Assembly (NCBI GenBank): GCA_023055505.1
Contig: JALIRH010000042.1
Coordinates: 3,170,335-3,234,334, forward strand
Direction: 5' to 3'
Source of the DNA: Callipepla californica brunnescens
Lineage: Eukaryota; Chordata; Aves; Galliformes; Odontophoridae
Length of the DNA stretch: 64,000 nt
A model generated the notes under the pieces. It was not told where the DNA came from. It was given only the letters and a program-made list of their open reading frames with translations, and did not search any database. Positions 48,801 to 59,800 of this stretch are shown here, piece after piece. Within the stretch, counting starts at the first letter, position 1, and the number at the start of each line of letters is the position of its first letter. The position numbers were made by a program, and so were the translations under genes.

Positions 48801-51800
48801 TTGGCATCTCTATTATTCTTCATAGTCATCACTGTGTAGTGAAATGTATTTTGGAGAGAAGTACTTGAGTACATCAGGCTGCCATCTAAGTTTAGACTTT
48901 GAGCATGTGCCTCAGAAAGCTATTGCTTTCCCTCTGTGCTGTGTGTATGGTTTATTCCTGGGAATGCTAATATTTAAGTTAAAGAAAATGCCTCTTTAAC
49001 ATTGTTTCCTTCCCTTCTGAAACAGCAAAGGAATGAAGAGTAGTTTGGAACTTTTACTGCTCATGTTTTAGATAAGTGCTTTGATTTTTCTTGTCTCTCA
49101 TTTGTTTCGTAATGTCTTGATTCAGTTCTATTTGTTCTTCTCCCTCTAAGCAGACTTAGACTGCCTTGGGACTTTTTTGGTTGACTGAAGAGGCATGTGA
49201 GCTTTTCCCAAACAGTTGCAGTGTGGACTGAGTGGTAAGAAACCTTCACATTGCTTATTTCTGTTCCCTTTTTTTCACTAGATAATCCAGCGGATTACAT
49301 GGGTCAGCCCACCTGCCATCACCAGTGACTGGAAGAGGAAAGTTGCTCAGGATGCTATTGAGAGCCTCAGTGCATCCAAGTTAGCCAAGAGCATTTGTAG
49401 CCAGTTCCGGACCAGGCTAAACAGTTCCCATGAGGCTTTTGCAGCTTCCCTGCGGCAGGTGAGTTAAGGAGCTGTTAAGGAGAGCTTTCCGAGGGAGGGC
49501 AAAGCACAAAACATTTCTAATTGCTCTAAGAGTTCTTGCAGTTAACACTGCTGCTCTGTAGGAGAAGGTGGTGGAGCTGATGTGAGTGTCCTAACACAAG
49601 ATCCTATTTTTAGAGATGCTTTAAGGAGGATCCTTGACCCCGTTACACTAGGGCTTTAGACCAGTGTGGGTGTGCAGTGTGTGTGTGATGTCTCTTACAG
49701 TTAGAAGATGGCCATTCTGGCAGGCTGGAGAAGACAGAAGACCTGTGGCTGAAGGTGCGGAAGGATCATGCCCCTCGGCTGGCACGACTCTCACTGGAGA
49801 GCAGGTCCCTCCAGGATGTGCTGTTACATGGTGAGCAACGTGCACGATGTTCTGTTCTGTGCTTTCCTACTTCTGAAGCAGTCAGTGGGTGTAAAGGGGT
49901 GGGAGGCATGTTTTGCTTTGCACTGAACTGCTTCAGTGAGCCTCCATCTGACATGTACTGAGTAGCTTGAATTGTGCAGCTCCTGGTTCTGGACTGCCAG
50001 CCTGAGAGCATGCCTTGCATGTAGTAGGAAGGAGTAAAAGTGCTCTGATTTCTGATTAAAAGGATATTATGCCTTACAGGCAAGCCAAAGTTGGGCCGTG
50101 AGCTGGGCCGAGGACAGTATGGCGTGGTCTATCTGTGTGACAGCTGGGGAGGGCATTTCCCCTGTGCACTGAAATCTGTTGTTCCTCCAGATGAGAAGCA
50201 CTGGAATGACCTCGCACTTGAGTTTCACTATATGAGGTATGTTTCACAGTGTTTCTCATTCCATGTGGGTGTCCTTAAACTCACTGCTGTGGGCCACCAC
50301 TGTTTGCATAGGCAGAATCTTGTTGGCTGCTTTTCTACTTTGCACTCAGTGCACTGACCTCGTGAAATGCTAAGCTGCAGTTTCTAGCAGATGCAAGGCA
50401 GCTTTTCAGTGTCTGTGCAAAAATGTGACAGGCACAGAATGGTGGGCAGGCAAGCTCCTTCCTGCCTTAATCTGATTCCCTGGTATCTGCAGTGCTCAAG
50501 TGCTTGCTGGTTTTCGGAATTAATTAAAATTAATGGAGTATGATAGCAAACAGTTCTTCCTCCCCTGATTTCTGGTGTTGAATCAGTCCTTCTTTTCCAG
50601 TCTTTGTCCTCTCTGAAGTAACTGACCCTTCAGTTATTAGCCACAGGCAGGTGCTGCAGTAGAGATGGCAGAAATGCTACAGTATTTCTTTGGTACTGTA
50701 TGTGTTAATAGTCCTTTTTGAGCTTAATTGGATCACATGGCAGTACACTGCTACAGTCTTCAGAACTGTGAACATCTGTACCCGTGGCACACGAATTCAT
50801 CTGTAGGAACTGTGTCTTACTTCTGTAGTACTGAAGTTGCAGCTATTGGTCACTTTTCCTTTAGCAGGTGAGGTGGGGTGGAGGGAAGGATGTAAGAACG
50901 ATCACCTTTCCATGCTCCACTTCCTCTAGGTCTCTACAGACACACGAGAGACTCGTGCATCTCCATGGCTCTGTGATAGATTATGGCTATGGAGGGGGTT
51001 CCAGCATTGCTGTCCTTCTGATAATGGAACGATTGCACAGAGACCTCTATACAGGACTGAAGGTAACACCAATCTGTGTGCACGTGTCTTTTCATGTCTA
51101 CATCAATAAAAGCATCATGTGGCTACAGCAGCATGCTTACTGCTGTTCAGTGGTGGTAAACAAGACAGCTGGTTCTCAGCCTGGTAGAAGTATTTCACTG
51201 GGAAAGCACTAAGAGTAGCTCCTGCTGTTTCTGTTGCTTGGTGATATTTTTTTTTTTTTTTCCAAGAGGATGATCTTGCAAGAGTTGAAAGAATTAGAGT
51301 TCAGTAGAATTAGAGTTCAGTATTTTCTTAGTTGCCAAGAGTAAGCTTAACTTCCTCTTGAAGGAATGAAGGCTGCGTGTGTTTATTCTGCAGGCTGGGC
51401 TGGAATTAGAAACACGATTACAGATTGCCTTGGATGTGGTTGAAGGAATCCGTTATCTTCACAGTCAGGGACTTGTGCACCGGGATATCAAACTGAAGAA
51501 TGTCTTGGTAAGGAAAACTTCTGTGTCTGACTAATTCACAGTCTCTTTTTGACTCCCTTTAAGTGTGAGGGGAAGCATGCTGTAAGTGCTATAGCTTACT
51601 TCATATAGAAACTTTTAACTTGTGATATTGTTAGCAACAGCTGGCCTTGCAGTGGGGTTTCCCTAGCTCAATTTCAGTTGGTACAGGGGGAAGGGAGCAG
51701 TGGAGTCTCATCTCCTGAAGTGACACAGCATGAGCTAGCAGTAGGATTTCCATTTCTTAGCCTTATTAAACCCAAACCACACCTGTTAAAAGACAAGTGA

Positions 51801-53715
51801 AGGCATGTTTCCTTGCTGAGCTTACGTAGGTGATATTTATGAGCAGCCAAGCAATCAGGGAAGCTTACTTAAGAGCATATCCTCAATCCTTCAAACACCA
51901 ATTAAAGCCATAATATTAAAAAGCAGTAACAAAACTGAGAATCGTGACTGTCAGCTGTCTGTGTGTGAATTCCTCTACAGCTTGACAAAAAGAATCGAGC
52001 CAAAATCACTGACTTGGGGTTCTGCAAACCAGAAGCCATGATGTCTGGCAGTATTGTAGGCACACCCATTCATATGGCTCCCGAGCTTTTTACAGGTATG
52101 CTTGCTGACTGAATCCACTACTTTCTCACTCTGGCTTGAATTTCAAGGGCTATTGTGCTAAATTGATATATCAACATTCTCATGAAGGGAAAAGTAATAG
52201 CTAAAATAATCAGACTGCACGCTTGCACAAAAACCAGTACGTATTATGCACTGTATCTCAAATCATTGCTAATATAAGGTAGGGGAGAAGTGTCTGATTC
52301 AGAAGCTTTACTCACGCAATTGGAAATTTAAGTTGCATTTCACTTGTAAAATATCACTCAGGTGCTTCTCACTACTAACACTGAAATCCTTGGTTGCCCT
52401 GCTGATGAAATGTGTTTTTTTTTTTTTGTCACAGGAAAATATGATAACTCGGTGGATGTTTATGCATTTGGCATTCTGTTTTGGTACATTTGCTCGGGAC
52501 ATGTGAAGTTGCCAGAGGCTTTTGAGAGATGTGCAAGCAAAGATCACCTTTGGAACAATGTTAGGAGAGGTACAAATGGTTTTTGTTGAACTCTGTTGGG
52601 TGATGCTTTGTGCTTGTGTAAAATTTGAGAGGAGATGGTTTTTATCCTCTTGTAAGCAAAAGGTAAGATGGCAGTGCTGTTTGTCTCATTAAGCTTGGAC
52701 ATACTCTACTGAAAATCTAAGAGAAATCAGCATGGATAAAATGAACAGACTTTCAGTTAGCTCCTATCACACTGTGGCAAGAAGGTGGTTGTGCTAACTA
52801 ACAACCCACATAAACCCTGTACAATATTTATGATGTAAGCTGGATCCCGTGATCCCCTGAAGAATGCTTAATCTCCTGCAATTTCTGGATGCCTTGATGA
52901 TCTGTACATTCACATGTAACGTGCAACATTCCAGGAAAGCTGTCACAGGGCTGGATGTTAAGTGAAAGATTGGCAGTTGTTCCCCCCAAATCTAAACCTA
53001 CTCTCACGTATGCTTCTGTAGGTTTAGCACAGCACTGTATTTTGTGGTAGCTTCACCCTTAATGCTGTGTCACGATATCAGAATGCTGTACTCCTTTGTG
53101 TCCTGTGTTGCTGTCTGTGTAATCTCCCCCCTTCTCATGTGGAAAAAGATTAATGCAGGTGGATGAGTTTTGTATTTGGTCAAAAAGCTATGCTCACTGC
53201 TGCTTCTCGAGAGCTTCCTCCCCAAAATACCATCGTGGGTGTACATGGGGGGAGAAGGAATTTAGTGGGGAAGGTACTCATTTTGCTCCCAAATAATCAC
53301 GGAGAGGAGGCTCCAGTGAAACGGAACACGTTAGCCATCCTCTGGAAGGGTGTGAGCTCCTGACTGACTTCAGCAATGCTCCCAAAGCTGACTCAGGGGT
53401 GTTGCTGCGATGTAAACCTTTCTCAGTAGCACTAAACTCTAATCAGTTCAACTTGCACCTAAGTAATGGACATCAGACAGAGCTGCTGTCCTACGTGATG
53501 GTGACTGTGTGCCTCTCTGTTTCCCAGGAGTTCGCCCGGAGCGCCTTCCTGTGTTTGATGAGGAATGCTGGCAGCTGATGGAAGCCTGCTGGGATGGGGA
53601 CTCCTCCCAGCGCCCTCTCTTGGGGATTGTCCAACCTATGCTGCAGGGGATCATGGACAGGCTCTGCAAGTCGAGCTCTGAGCACCCAAATAAAGGGTTG
53701 GATGACTCTACTTGA
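33584..53715 (+). CDS. DSTYK: DSTYK (dual serine/threonine and tyrosine protein kinase), complete
   Basis: Dual-specificity kinase, also called RIPK5 or Dusty. Human variants are linked to urinary tract malformation and to a neuropathic disorder (established). The 13 exons are 33584-33818, 40156-40541, 45681-46344, 48274-48548, 48714-48797, 49282-49458, 49701-49830, 50080-50236, 50930-51062, 51394-51507, 51981-52095, 52435-52569 and 53528-53715. They give 2793 nt, 930 codons plus stop; human has 929 residues. The kinase domain covers about 655-905: glycine-rich loop GRGQYG 660-665, lysine K682 in CALKS, HRD 776-778 (HRDIKLKN), DLG in place of DFG at 796-798, and APE in HMAPELF. The N-terminal half has no standard domain name, but see residues 103-129 and 233-274. 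The start is the first in-frame ATG, in good context (GAGATGG). Confidence 0.96.
34002..34797 (+). repeat. 33-bp minisatellite, 24 copies, DSTYK intron 1
   Basis: The unit is GGCTTGAGTGGGGTGGGCTG followed by TGGGCAACAGYGA, 33 bp (11 codons, hence artificial long ORFs). It is nearly perfect. The variable base Y is T in the first 9 copies (34007-34272), C in the next 14 (34305-34734) and T in the last (34767). Diverged, G-rich precursor units precede it from about 33.9 kb. Confidence 0.97.
35030..35337 (+). mobile_element. CR1 LINE 3' region, sense to DSTYK
   Basis: The longest CR1 piece in the window. It shows GGGCTGCCCAGGGAGGTGGT, GGAGTTCCTGGAGGGGTTCA and GGGCTTAATGATC, and ends CCTTTTCCAACCTTTATAA. 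It is followed by a 50-bp flank that is also present, inverted, at 37.1 kb. Confidence 0.9.
35218..37262. repeat. Inverted repeat pair (arms about 190 bp) in DSTYK intron 1
   Basis: The left arm is about 35218-35410 and the right arm about 37075-37262, with roughly 1.65 kb between. Homology covers the CR1 3' end and continues past its tail into non-CR1 sequence (TTTGAGAAGGCTTCTGGGCT, then GCAGCAGGCAGGTC) before fading. Confidence 0.8.
37138..37262 (-). mobile_element. CR1 LINE 3' end, inverted partner
   Basis: Reverse complement of the same CR1 3' region: AAGGTTGGAAAAGGCTTCTG, then GAGATCACTAAGCTC, then CCTGAATCCCTCCAGGAACTCC. Its 3' flank (37085-37137) matches the flank of the 35-kb copy. 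Confidence 0.85.
37263..40155 (+). other. DSTYK: DSTYK intron 1, distal part
   Basis: Unique intronic sequence, more AT-rich than the left half of the window. No exon, RNA gene or repeat was recognised. Confidence 0.5.
40156..40541 (+). CDS. DSTYK: DSTYK exon 2 (degenerate P-loop-like segment)
   Basis: Residues about 79-207. It encodes [20 protein letters not shown] followed by EKLLPTT (residues 103-129). The spacing is that of a G1/Walker A loop with its following helix and a G2-like Thr pair, but the canonical G and S/T around Lys113 (codon 40257-40259) are Ala and Cys. It ends at LLK, phase 0. Confidence 0.95.
40542..45680 (+). other. DSTYK: DSTYK intron 2
   Basis: 5.1 kb of unique intronic sequence. 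There is only a short TAA-type repeat at about 44460-44480, and no coding or transposon signal. Confidence 0.5.
45681..46344 (+). CDS. DSTYK: DSTYK exon 3 (regulatory half, helical)
   Basis: Residues 208-428. It begins [12 protein letters not shown]. Then [20 protein letters not shown] and [18 protein letters not shown] (235-271) form a beta-helix-beta pattern. A long, mostly helical stretch follows, containing the highly conserved [20 protein letters not shown] and [15 protein letters not shown]. The donor AAAG|GTAACT splits the codon for Asp429. Confidence 0.95.
46345..48273 (+). other. DSTYK: DSTYK intron 3
   Basis: 1.9 kb of AT-rich unique sequence without a recognised feature. The acceptor is preceded by a TTTTC-repeat pyrimidine tract (48249-48266). 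Confidence 0.5.
48274..48548 (+). CDS. DSTYK: DSTYK exon 4 with 42-bp internal tandem duplication
   Basis: Residues about 429-520. The segment [14 protein letters not shown] (48450-48491) is followed directly by [14 protein letters not shown] (48492-48533): 10 of 14 residues and 29 of 42 bases identical. Human DSTYK, as remembered, has a single copy here ([13 protein letters not shown]). The exon keeps frame because the unit is 14 codons. Confidence 0.93.
50080..53715 (+). CDS. DSTYK: DSTYK kinase-domain exons 8-13
   Basis: Six exons encode the catalytic domain and the short tail ending GLDDST. All catalytic landmarks are present except that the metal-binding DFG reads DLG, as in human DSTYK. 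The activation segment [20 protein letters not shown] is intact, so the protein is predicted to be an active kinase. The stop codon is at 53713-53715. Confidence 0.95.
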
Positions 53716-56485
53716 AAAAGGAAGCACAGAAGGATTTTTAATTGTGGGAGAATTCTGCACCCCTAACTCTGCAGATGGCTTCATCAGATGCAGCTCTTTG
53801 TGGCTAACATGAGCGGGACAGGTAATAGCAACCAGAAGATTGCTCGTGGAGGTGAGACCTTGAGGATGTTCCATCTCGAGCAGCAGCCAGTGACATCTCC
53901 CCAGTACACCCCATTGATGCTAGTTACCCTGCTGCACCTTTTATTACGGAGTTGTGAACGTACAGTGGAAAAAAAAATACACTCCCCTGAACTGAAAGGG
54001 ATTTTTGCCAATCCCACACAAACTCCACAATGTAAGAGAAGCATCTTGTGGCATCTGTGTTGCTAGGAATTGATTGTGACAGTCTTTACTGAGTAAAGTT
54101 ACAGCTCTCTTCCCATTTACTGGTGGTCCTCAGTGGCCTTCAGCCCACACATAACTCTATCCCACTCACTTAGAGATTGGCACCAATTCCAGTGTGGTCA
54201 GGGGAAGGAGTGAGTAGAGGCTTTAGGCTAGAAGGTGTTCAGAAGCTGAGAGGATCTGTGTCTGTATTAGCTTCGTGCAACACTCAAAATGTTTACATTG
54301 ACAGGAGCAAAGCTTCCATGTTTTACATAAGGGGGATTGTCTACTGTTCCACTGCAGTTAAGAGACCCCAAGTTATAAGCTATTTATCTCTGATGTACCT
54401 TTCACCTCTTCCTTCTGTAGACAAGCTCTTTTCTGGTACTTTTGGTTCCTAATAGTTATCTGAATGTCTGAAGAAACCTGACCTTTCTTTGCAGTCTGGT
54501 GGTAACATGGAGGACTGCCCAGACTGTGTACCACAGGAACATGAAGTCATTACATCTAATGACTGTCCATGGGGAAGATGCCAATTCATTTTAATTACAT
54601 TTGGGGTTCGAATTAGTCGTGATGGCCAAGACAGTTTTAAATTGTACTAACAGACTTTTAAAAAACAAAACCAAACAAGGTTTCTTCAGCTTTTTTTTTT
54701 TCCTTTTAATTTCACATGCTTGGTGAGAACTTAGTCAAGGGGAAACAGGTCGTGCATTCTTCCTCAGTAGCTTGTGTGTTGTGTCCATTCATCCAACTGC
54801 TTCACTCTGGGATCTCTAATTTGGCTCTGTTGGTGCCCTTACGAAGGGTGTTGCTCTTGAGTGTTCCTGCCCCATGTCTTCTGCATTTCTGGGCAGCAAA
54901 CCTTTGGGGTGGATTCTGGGATAGAAAATGCACCCTGTTTACTACGTGAGGAAATAGAGTGGGCAAGTTCTCCCTCGGTTTCTTGTTCTCCCCAGCTGCA
55001 GGGGGCAGGCACCTGATGGTTTTATTTCCCAGGGAAGCTGGCATAGTGCATCCAGAACTGTAGGCATGTGGAATTACTGCACCTTGTTGCTGGAACTTAC
55101 TGGCTAGTACACAGTGACTGATCCATCTGCCTGTTAAACAGCTTGAGCAAAGGAAAGGGATACATAATCCTGCAGCAGTAGTTTAGCTAAAATCTTTCCT
55201 TCTTTGTGCAATGAACAGACTTAATGCTTTTTTTTTTTAATATTAAAAGCTTTTTTTTTTTTTTTTTTACTTGCCTGCACACAAGTGTTTTCCAGTCTGT
55301 GATGGCATTAACAGTACAGCTCTACAGACACATCTATGGCTGCTCCAGGTGAAGGGGCAGCAGCCAAAGCCACATGTGCAGAGTTCTACCTACCCAAGGT
55401 AGAATTGCTGGGCACCACGCTGCCCTGGTGCACGTTCATGCCACCCATGACACTAATAGCATTAACTCCCTTACTGAGCGTGGTGGTTATAACCTTATTT
55501 AAAACAAGGAGAGTCAGGGTCAGTCTCTTGCAATTAACAGATATAACTCTGTGTCAGTAAACGTATGAATAAAACATAAATCTCTGTAGATGCAATTCCA
55601 GAAACTTCTTGCGTAGCTTTCCCCTTGTAGCCATTTCCAGACACTTCCCTGCTGCCTTTCCTTGTTTGCAGCTCCTTTGTTTTGTTTCCACTCCATTTCT
55701 CTTGCACGTGCAGCACCACAGCTCAGCAGGCTTTCCCTTTGCACTGCTTTCTCTGCACTTTTTTTTTCCCCATTGAGTATAAAGCTCTTCCTCAGAGGTT
55801 TCACATAGTTTATCTTTGAAGTATCCCCTTTTTTTTTTTTTTTTTAAGAGCAAGATGAACAAAACTAATAGGATCTCTACTAAAAGATTCCCCTCCCTGT
55901 CCCCACAGCCACTGGTGTGGGGTGGCTTGCCCAGCTCAGAAACCCCACACCACCACAGCCCTTGTGCTCCAAGGGGAGCTGAGCCCTGAGATGCTTTGTT
56001 TGCACAGGTCTCTGAGGAGTTTACGTGCTCATAGGAAGCAGCAGTGTGAGGGGGGAGGGCCAGGTGCTGAGCCTGGCTCTGTTGGCTCTCAGCCTTCACT
56101 TGCAAACACTATGGGGGGAAAAGGAGCTGGGAGTGGGTGCTGAGGACCACTCCCCTTTGCCCTCCTGACACTAAAACGGTTGCGGGTCTGCTTCCCCTCC
56201 CAGGACAGCCCACGCCCTTCAGCAGTAAGAAAACAAGAACTGTACAGCCCTACAGCCCCCGTGTATTTTGTATTGTGTTTTTCTGTGTTACAGTACCGTG
56301 TATAACCGCATCGTAACAAAATGTAACGAGCTTACTTAGAGCAGAGGAGAAAAAAACAACAAAACAAAAGAGTGCAATAACCGGCTCGTTGTATTTTTGC
56401 CTTCGTTTTTGTACTAACCCGCGCTCCTCGTGAGTTCGGCCCTTCCCCCGCTCCGCTGTCAATAAAGCGCAGTGACCGCAGTGTG
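53716..56485 (+). other. DSTYK: DSTYK 3' UTR with two poly(A) signals
   Basis: Long AU-rich 3' UTR. AATAAA hexamers at 55568-55573 (internal) and 56461-56466 (distal) are the candidate signals. T-runs occur at about 55227-55270 and 55830-55846, with a palindrome TTTTAATATTAAAA at 55235-55248. The distal signal lies inside the CpG-rich 5' region of RBBP5. Confidence 0.65.
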
Positions 56486-56820
56486 GCTGTTCCTTCCGCG
56501 CCCCGGAACCTTCGCGCTACGGCCGCGGCGCTCACCCGGACCTTTTTATGCGCGCACGCGTCGGGGCTGCCCTCCGCACTGCCTGAGCGCCTTCTCAGCG
56601 CCCGGCGCAGAAAGCGGAGCGGTCCGTCAGGCGGGCGCGGCGGACGTCCCCGGAGAGGGGTCCTTCGCCGACGGAGACGGACGGAGCGGAGCGGCGGCCG
56701 CGATGAACCTGGAGCTGCTCGGTGCGGCCGGGAGCGGGCGGGGCGGGGCGGGCAGCGCGGGCTGTGGGGCTGTGGGTGCGCCTCGGGGTCCGCCTCGCTC
56801 ACACGCCGCCTTTGCGTTCC
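56400..56820 (+). promoter_or_regulatory. RBBP5: RBBP5 CpG-island promoter and 5' UTR
   Basis: An abrupt switch from AT-rich DSTYK 3' UTR to CpG-dense sequence at about 56.4 kb. ETS-like CTTCCG and CGGAA cores occur near 56490-56510. There is no convincing TATA box. The start codon follows at 56703. Confidence 0.75.
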
Positions 56821-59800
56821 GTTGCAGAGTCCTTCGGCCAGAACTACCCCGAGGTAAGGGCCCTCCCGCCCCCCCCCCCCGGCCCGCGTCGGCGCTGCGC
56901 GGTTCGTTGACCGCCCCGCCGTTCCCCGCAGGAAGCCGATGGCACGCTGGACTGCATCAGCATGGCCCTGACCTGTACCTTTAACCGCTGGGGCACGCTG
57001 CTCGCCGTGGGCTGCAACGACGGCCGCATCGTCATCTGGGACTTCCTCACCAGGGGCATCGCCAAGATCATCAGCGCCCACATCCACCCCGTCTGCTCCC
57101 TGTGGTGAGAGAGGGCTTCGTGTTTCCTGCCATGCTTTTAACTCCGCACGCACCGGCTCAGGGTGCCCGGGGCTCGCCCAGCCTGACCCTGAGTGCCCAA
57201 TCCCTGCCCTTCTCCAGGCAGCAGTGCCAGGGCTTCACTGCTTTCTGAACGAAGGATTTCTGCCCTACGCCTGATCTGAATCTCCCCTTTTAGTTTAATG
57301 CCATCCCCCATTGTCCTATATGAAAAGGTGCTCTGTTTTAGGGTACTTTCCTTTAAGAGGGCGTGAAAATGTGACACGCCCGTGACGGTTTTTTTTTCTT
57401 AATACACTTCAAAAGTTGGTTTCCAACAGATCCACAGCCTTGAATCCTTAACGTGAGACCTGCTAACTTAACACCCCGATTGGCGGGCACGTTTTGTGTG
57501 TTTAAGGAATAGCTTTCACTCGAACCGTCCCTTCCCTCTGTAGTTGGAGTCGGGACGGCCACAAACTGGTGAGTGCTTCGACGGATAACATCGTGTCGCA
57601 GTGGGATGTGCTGTCTGGAGACTGTGACCAGAGGTTTCGATTTCCTTCGCCTATCCTGAAAGTTCAGTATCACCCCCGAGACCAGTAAGTCCTGTGGAAA
57701 AAAAAAAGGGCTGAGTGCTCTCGTTTTGGTAGAATTAATGATTTTGCTGGAGTTTGAAGGGTGTTTCCCAACTGTAGTAGGTCCTTTCAGGATGTCTTCT
57801 TTATTCGGTCAGGGAGTAAATGTCTTCTTTATTCGGCCAGGGAATAAATGTCTTCTTTATTCGGTCAGGTTGTGGCTCTTTTTCTTTTGAAAGGAAGGGA
57901 GGTGAGTAAACGTGGGGGTGATCTGAGTGTAGAAATGCCTTGTTGAGTTTCGAAGTTACTGCACAGACAGAGAAGCCTTCAGAAAAAGAAAGGAAATGAA
58001 AGCAGGCACTGGCTTCGTGTCACTTTGTAGTGTAAGAAAGAAAGGCTGGACAAAAGACAGCATCATTCTGCCTTTCTCAACGTAGATTGACTTTTTTTTC
58101 CCTACCCCCAAACTTCTTTTCTGGAGAAGCAGCCGTGAACTCTCCTGCCTTTGCTTTGCAGAAACAGAGTTCTGGTTTGTCCCATGAAGTCTGCGCCGGT
58201 GATGCTAACGCTGTCAGACTCCAAACACGTCGTGCTTCCTGTGGATGATGATTCTGATCTCAACGTTGTGGCCTCCTTTGACAGGCGAGGGGAATACATT
58301 TATACAGGCAATGCCAAAGGGAAGGTGAGCCTGGAGCAGGAGCCCTGGGTGCAGTAGCTCAGATCACTTCGTCAAGAAGTTTTTGTGTTTCTGGGTTGCG
58401 TTCTTTGTTTTAATCCAGCAGTAAGGCTTCCTGAATGTCTTCTGAATAACTGATACTGCGTCGTTGCGATCGTGTTTTGTCTCTGAAGATCTGTAGCATG
58501 TAGATCGGAGTTAGGTCTTTGTGCTGCTCTTGTCCTTGACTGTATTTGTTGGATCCTTTTCCAGTGTAAATAAACCAATGTTTATGTCGCAGAAGTGTCG
58601 CAGAAACTGTAGTAGAAACTACAGTAGCAGAGTTCCAACTATTCCTGTGTAGATTGCTGAGGCTTCTGTTGTCAGGGTTAGTAGTTATGTGAAAGGTGCT
58701 AGAAGGGGAGCGAGGAATAACGAGGGGCTGATTGCCTTCTGTTTCCTTAATCTTCAGATCTTGGTCTTAAAAACAGAAACTCAGGATCTCGTTGCTTCCT
58801 TCAGAGTGACAACTGGAACCAGCAACACCACAGCTATTAAATCCATTGAATTTGCTCGGAAGGGGAGGTGAGCTTCTTCATTCCTCAAGTGCTGTTTTTA
58901 AAGGTGAACTGAAAGCTGCAGACTTTACAAGGTCTTAAATAATACAGCCTCACACAGCGGGTTCTGATCTTCTTACTTTCTTTGTTTCTATTTTAATGCA
59001 ATGAGTGTTCCTTGATGTTCTTCCCACAGCTGCTTTTTGATCAACACAGCTGACAGGATAATCAGGGTGTACGATGGCCGTGAGATTTTGACCTGTGGGC
59101 GAGATGGGGAGCCTGAACCCATGCAGAAGCTGCAGGATTTAGTGAACAGGTGAGAGGTGGCAGCACGAGTGGTCAGCCTGCCTTGAAATAGTTGAGATTT
59201 GTGCGTTCTGTGCCTGTGGGATTCTGCATGGAGCAAAGCTCAGTGTCTTACTCAGTGGATAAATGCTTTGCTTTTGTAACACACGAGTCACAGCTTGATT
59301 AGAAATGTAAGTATTACTTGTGCATGGGAAGATGTGAGGTTATGGTCTGAAGAACCGCCTGTAACACTCCTTTATGGTTTCTTTTTGCTCTGCGTGCAGG
59401 ACACCGTGGAAGAAGTGCTGTTTCTCTGGTGATGGAGAATATATCGTGGCAGGTTCTGCACGGCAGCATGCTCTCTACATATGGGAGAAGAGCATTGGAA
59501 ACCTGGTGAAAATCCTCCATGGGACCAGAGGAGAGCTGCTCTTGGATGTAGCAGTAAGAACACATGCCATCTACTGCTCAGTTTCTTCTTTGGAAGTCTA
59601 AGCTTTCTTAATTCCATTTACCAGTTAAGCTTCTCCTCTTTTCTCTTTCAAACAAACCCAGTGGCATCCTGTCCGACCCATCATAGCTTCTATTTCCAGT
59701 GGTGTTGTGTCGATATGGGCTCAGAATCAAGTGGTAAGTATTTCACATTGTTTCTCTAAGAGGATTCCCTGGTGCTCTCCTCATAGCCTGAATTGTAGCA

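Noticed and set aside
53689..53696. AATAAA inside the last DSTYK codons
   Set aside because: It lies before the stop codon in conserved coding sequence, so it is not the poly(A) signal of the full-length transcript.
55227..55270. T-runs in the DSTYK 3' UTR as an inverted retrogene poly(A) tail
   Set aside because: No coding-like or target-site-duplication sequence was found next to them.
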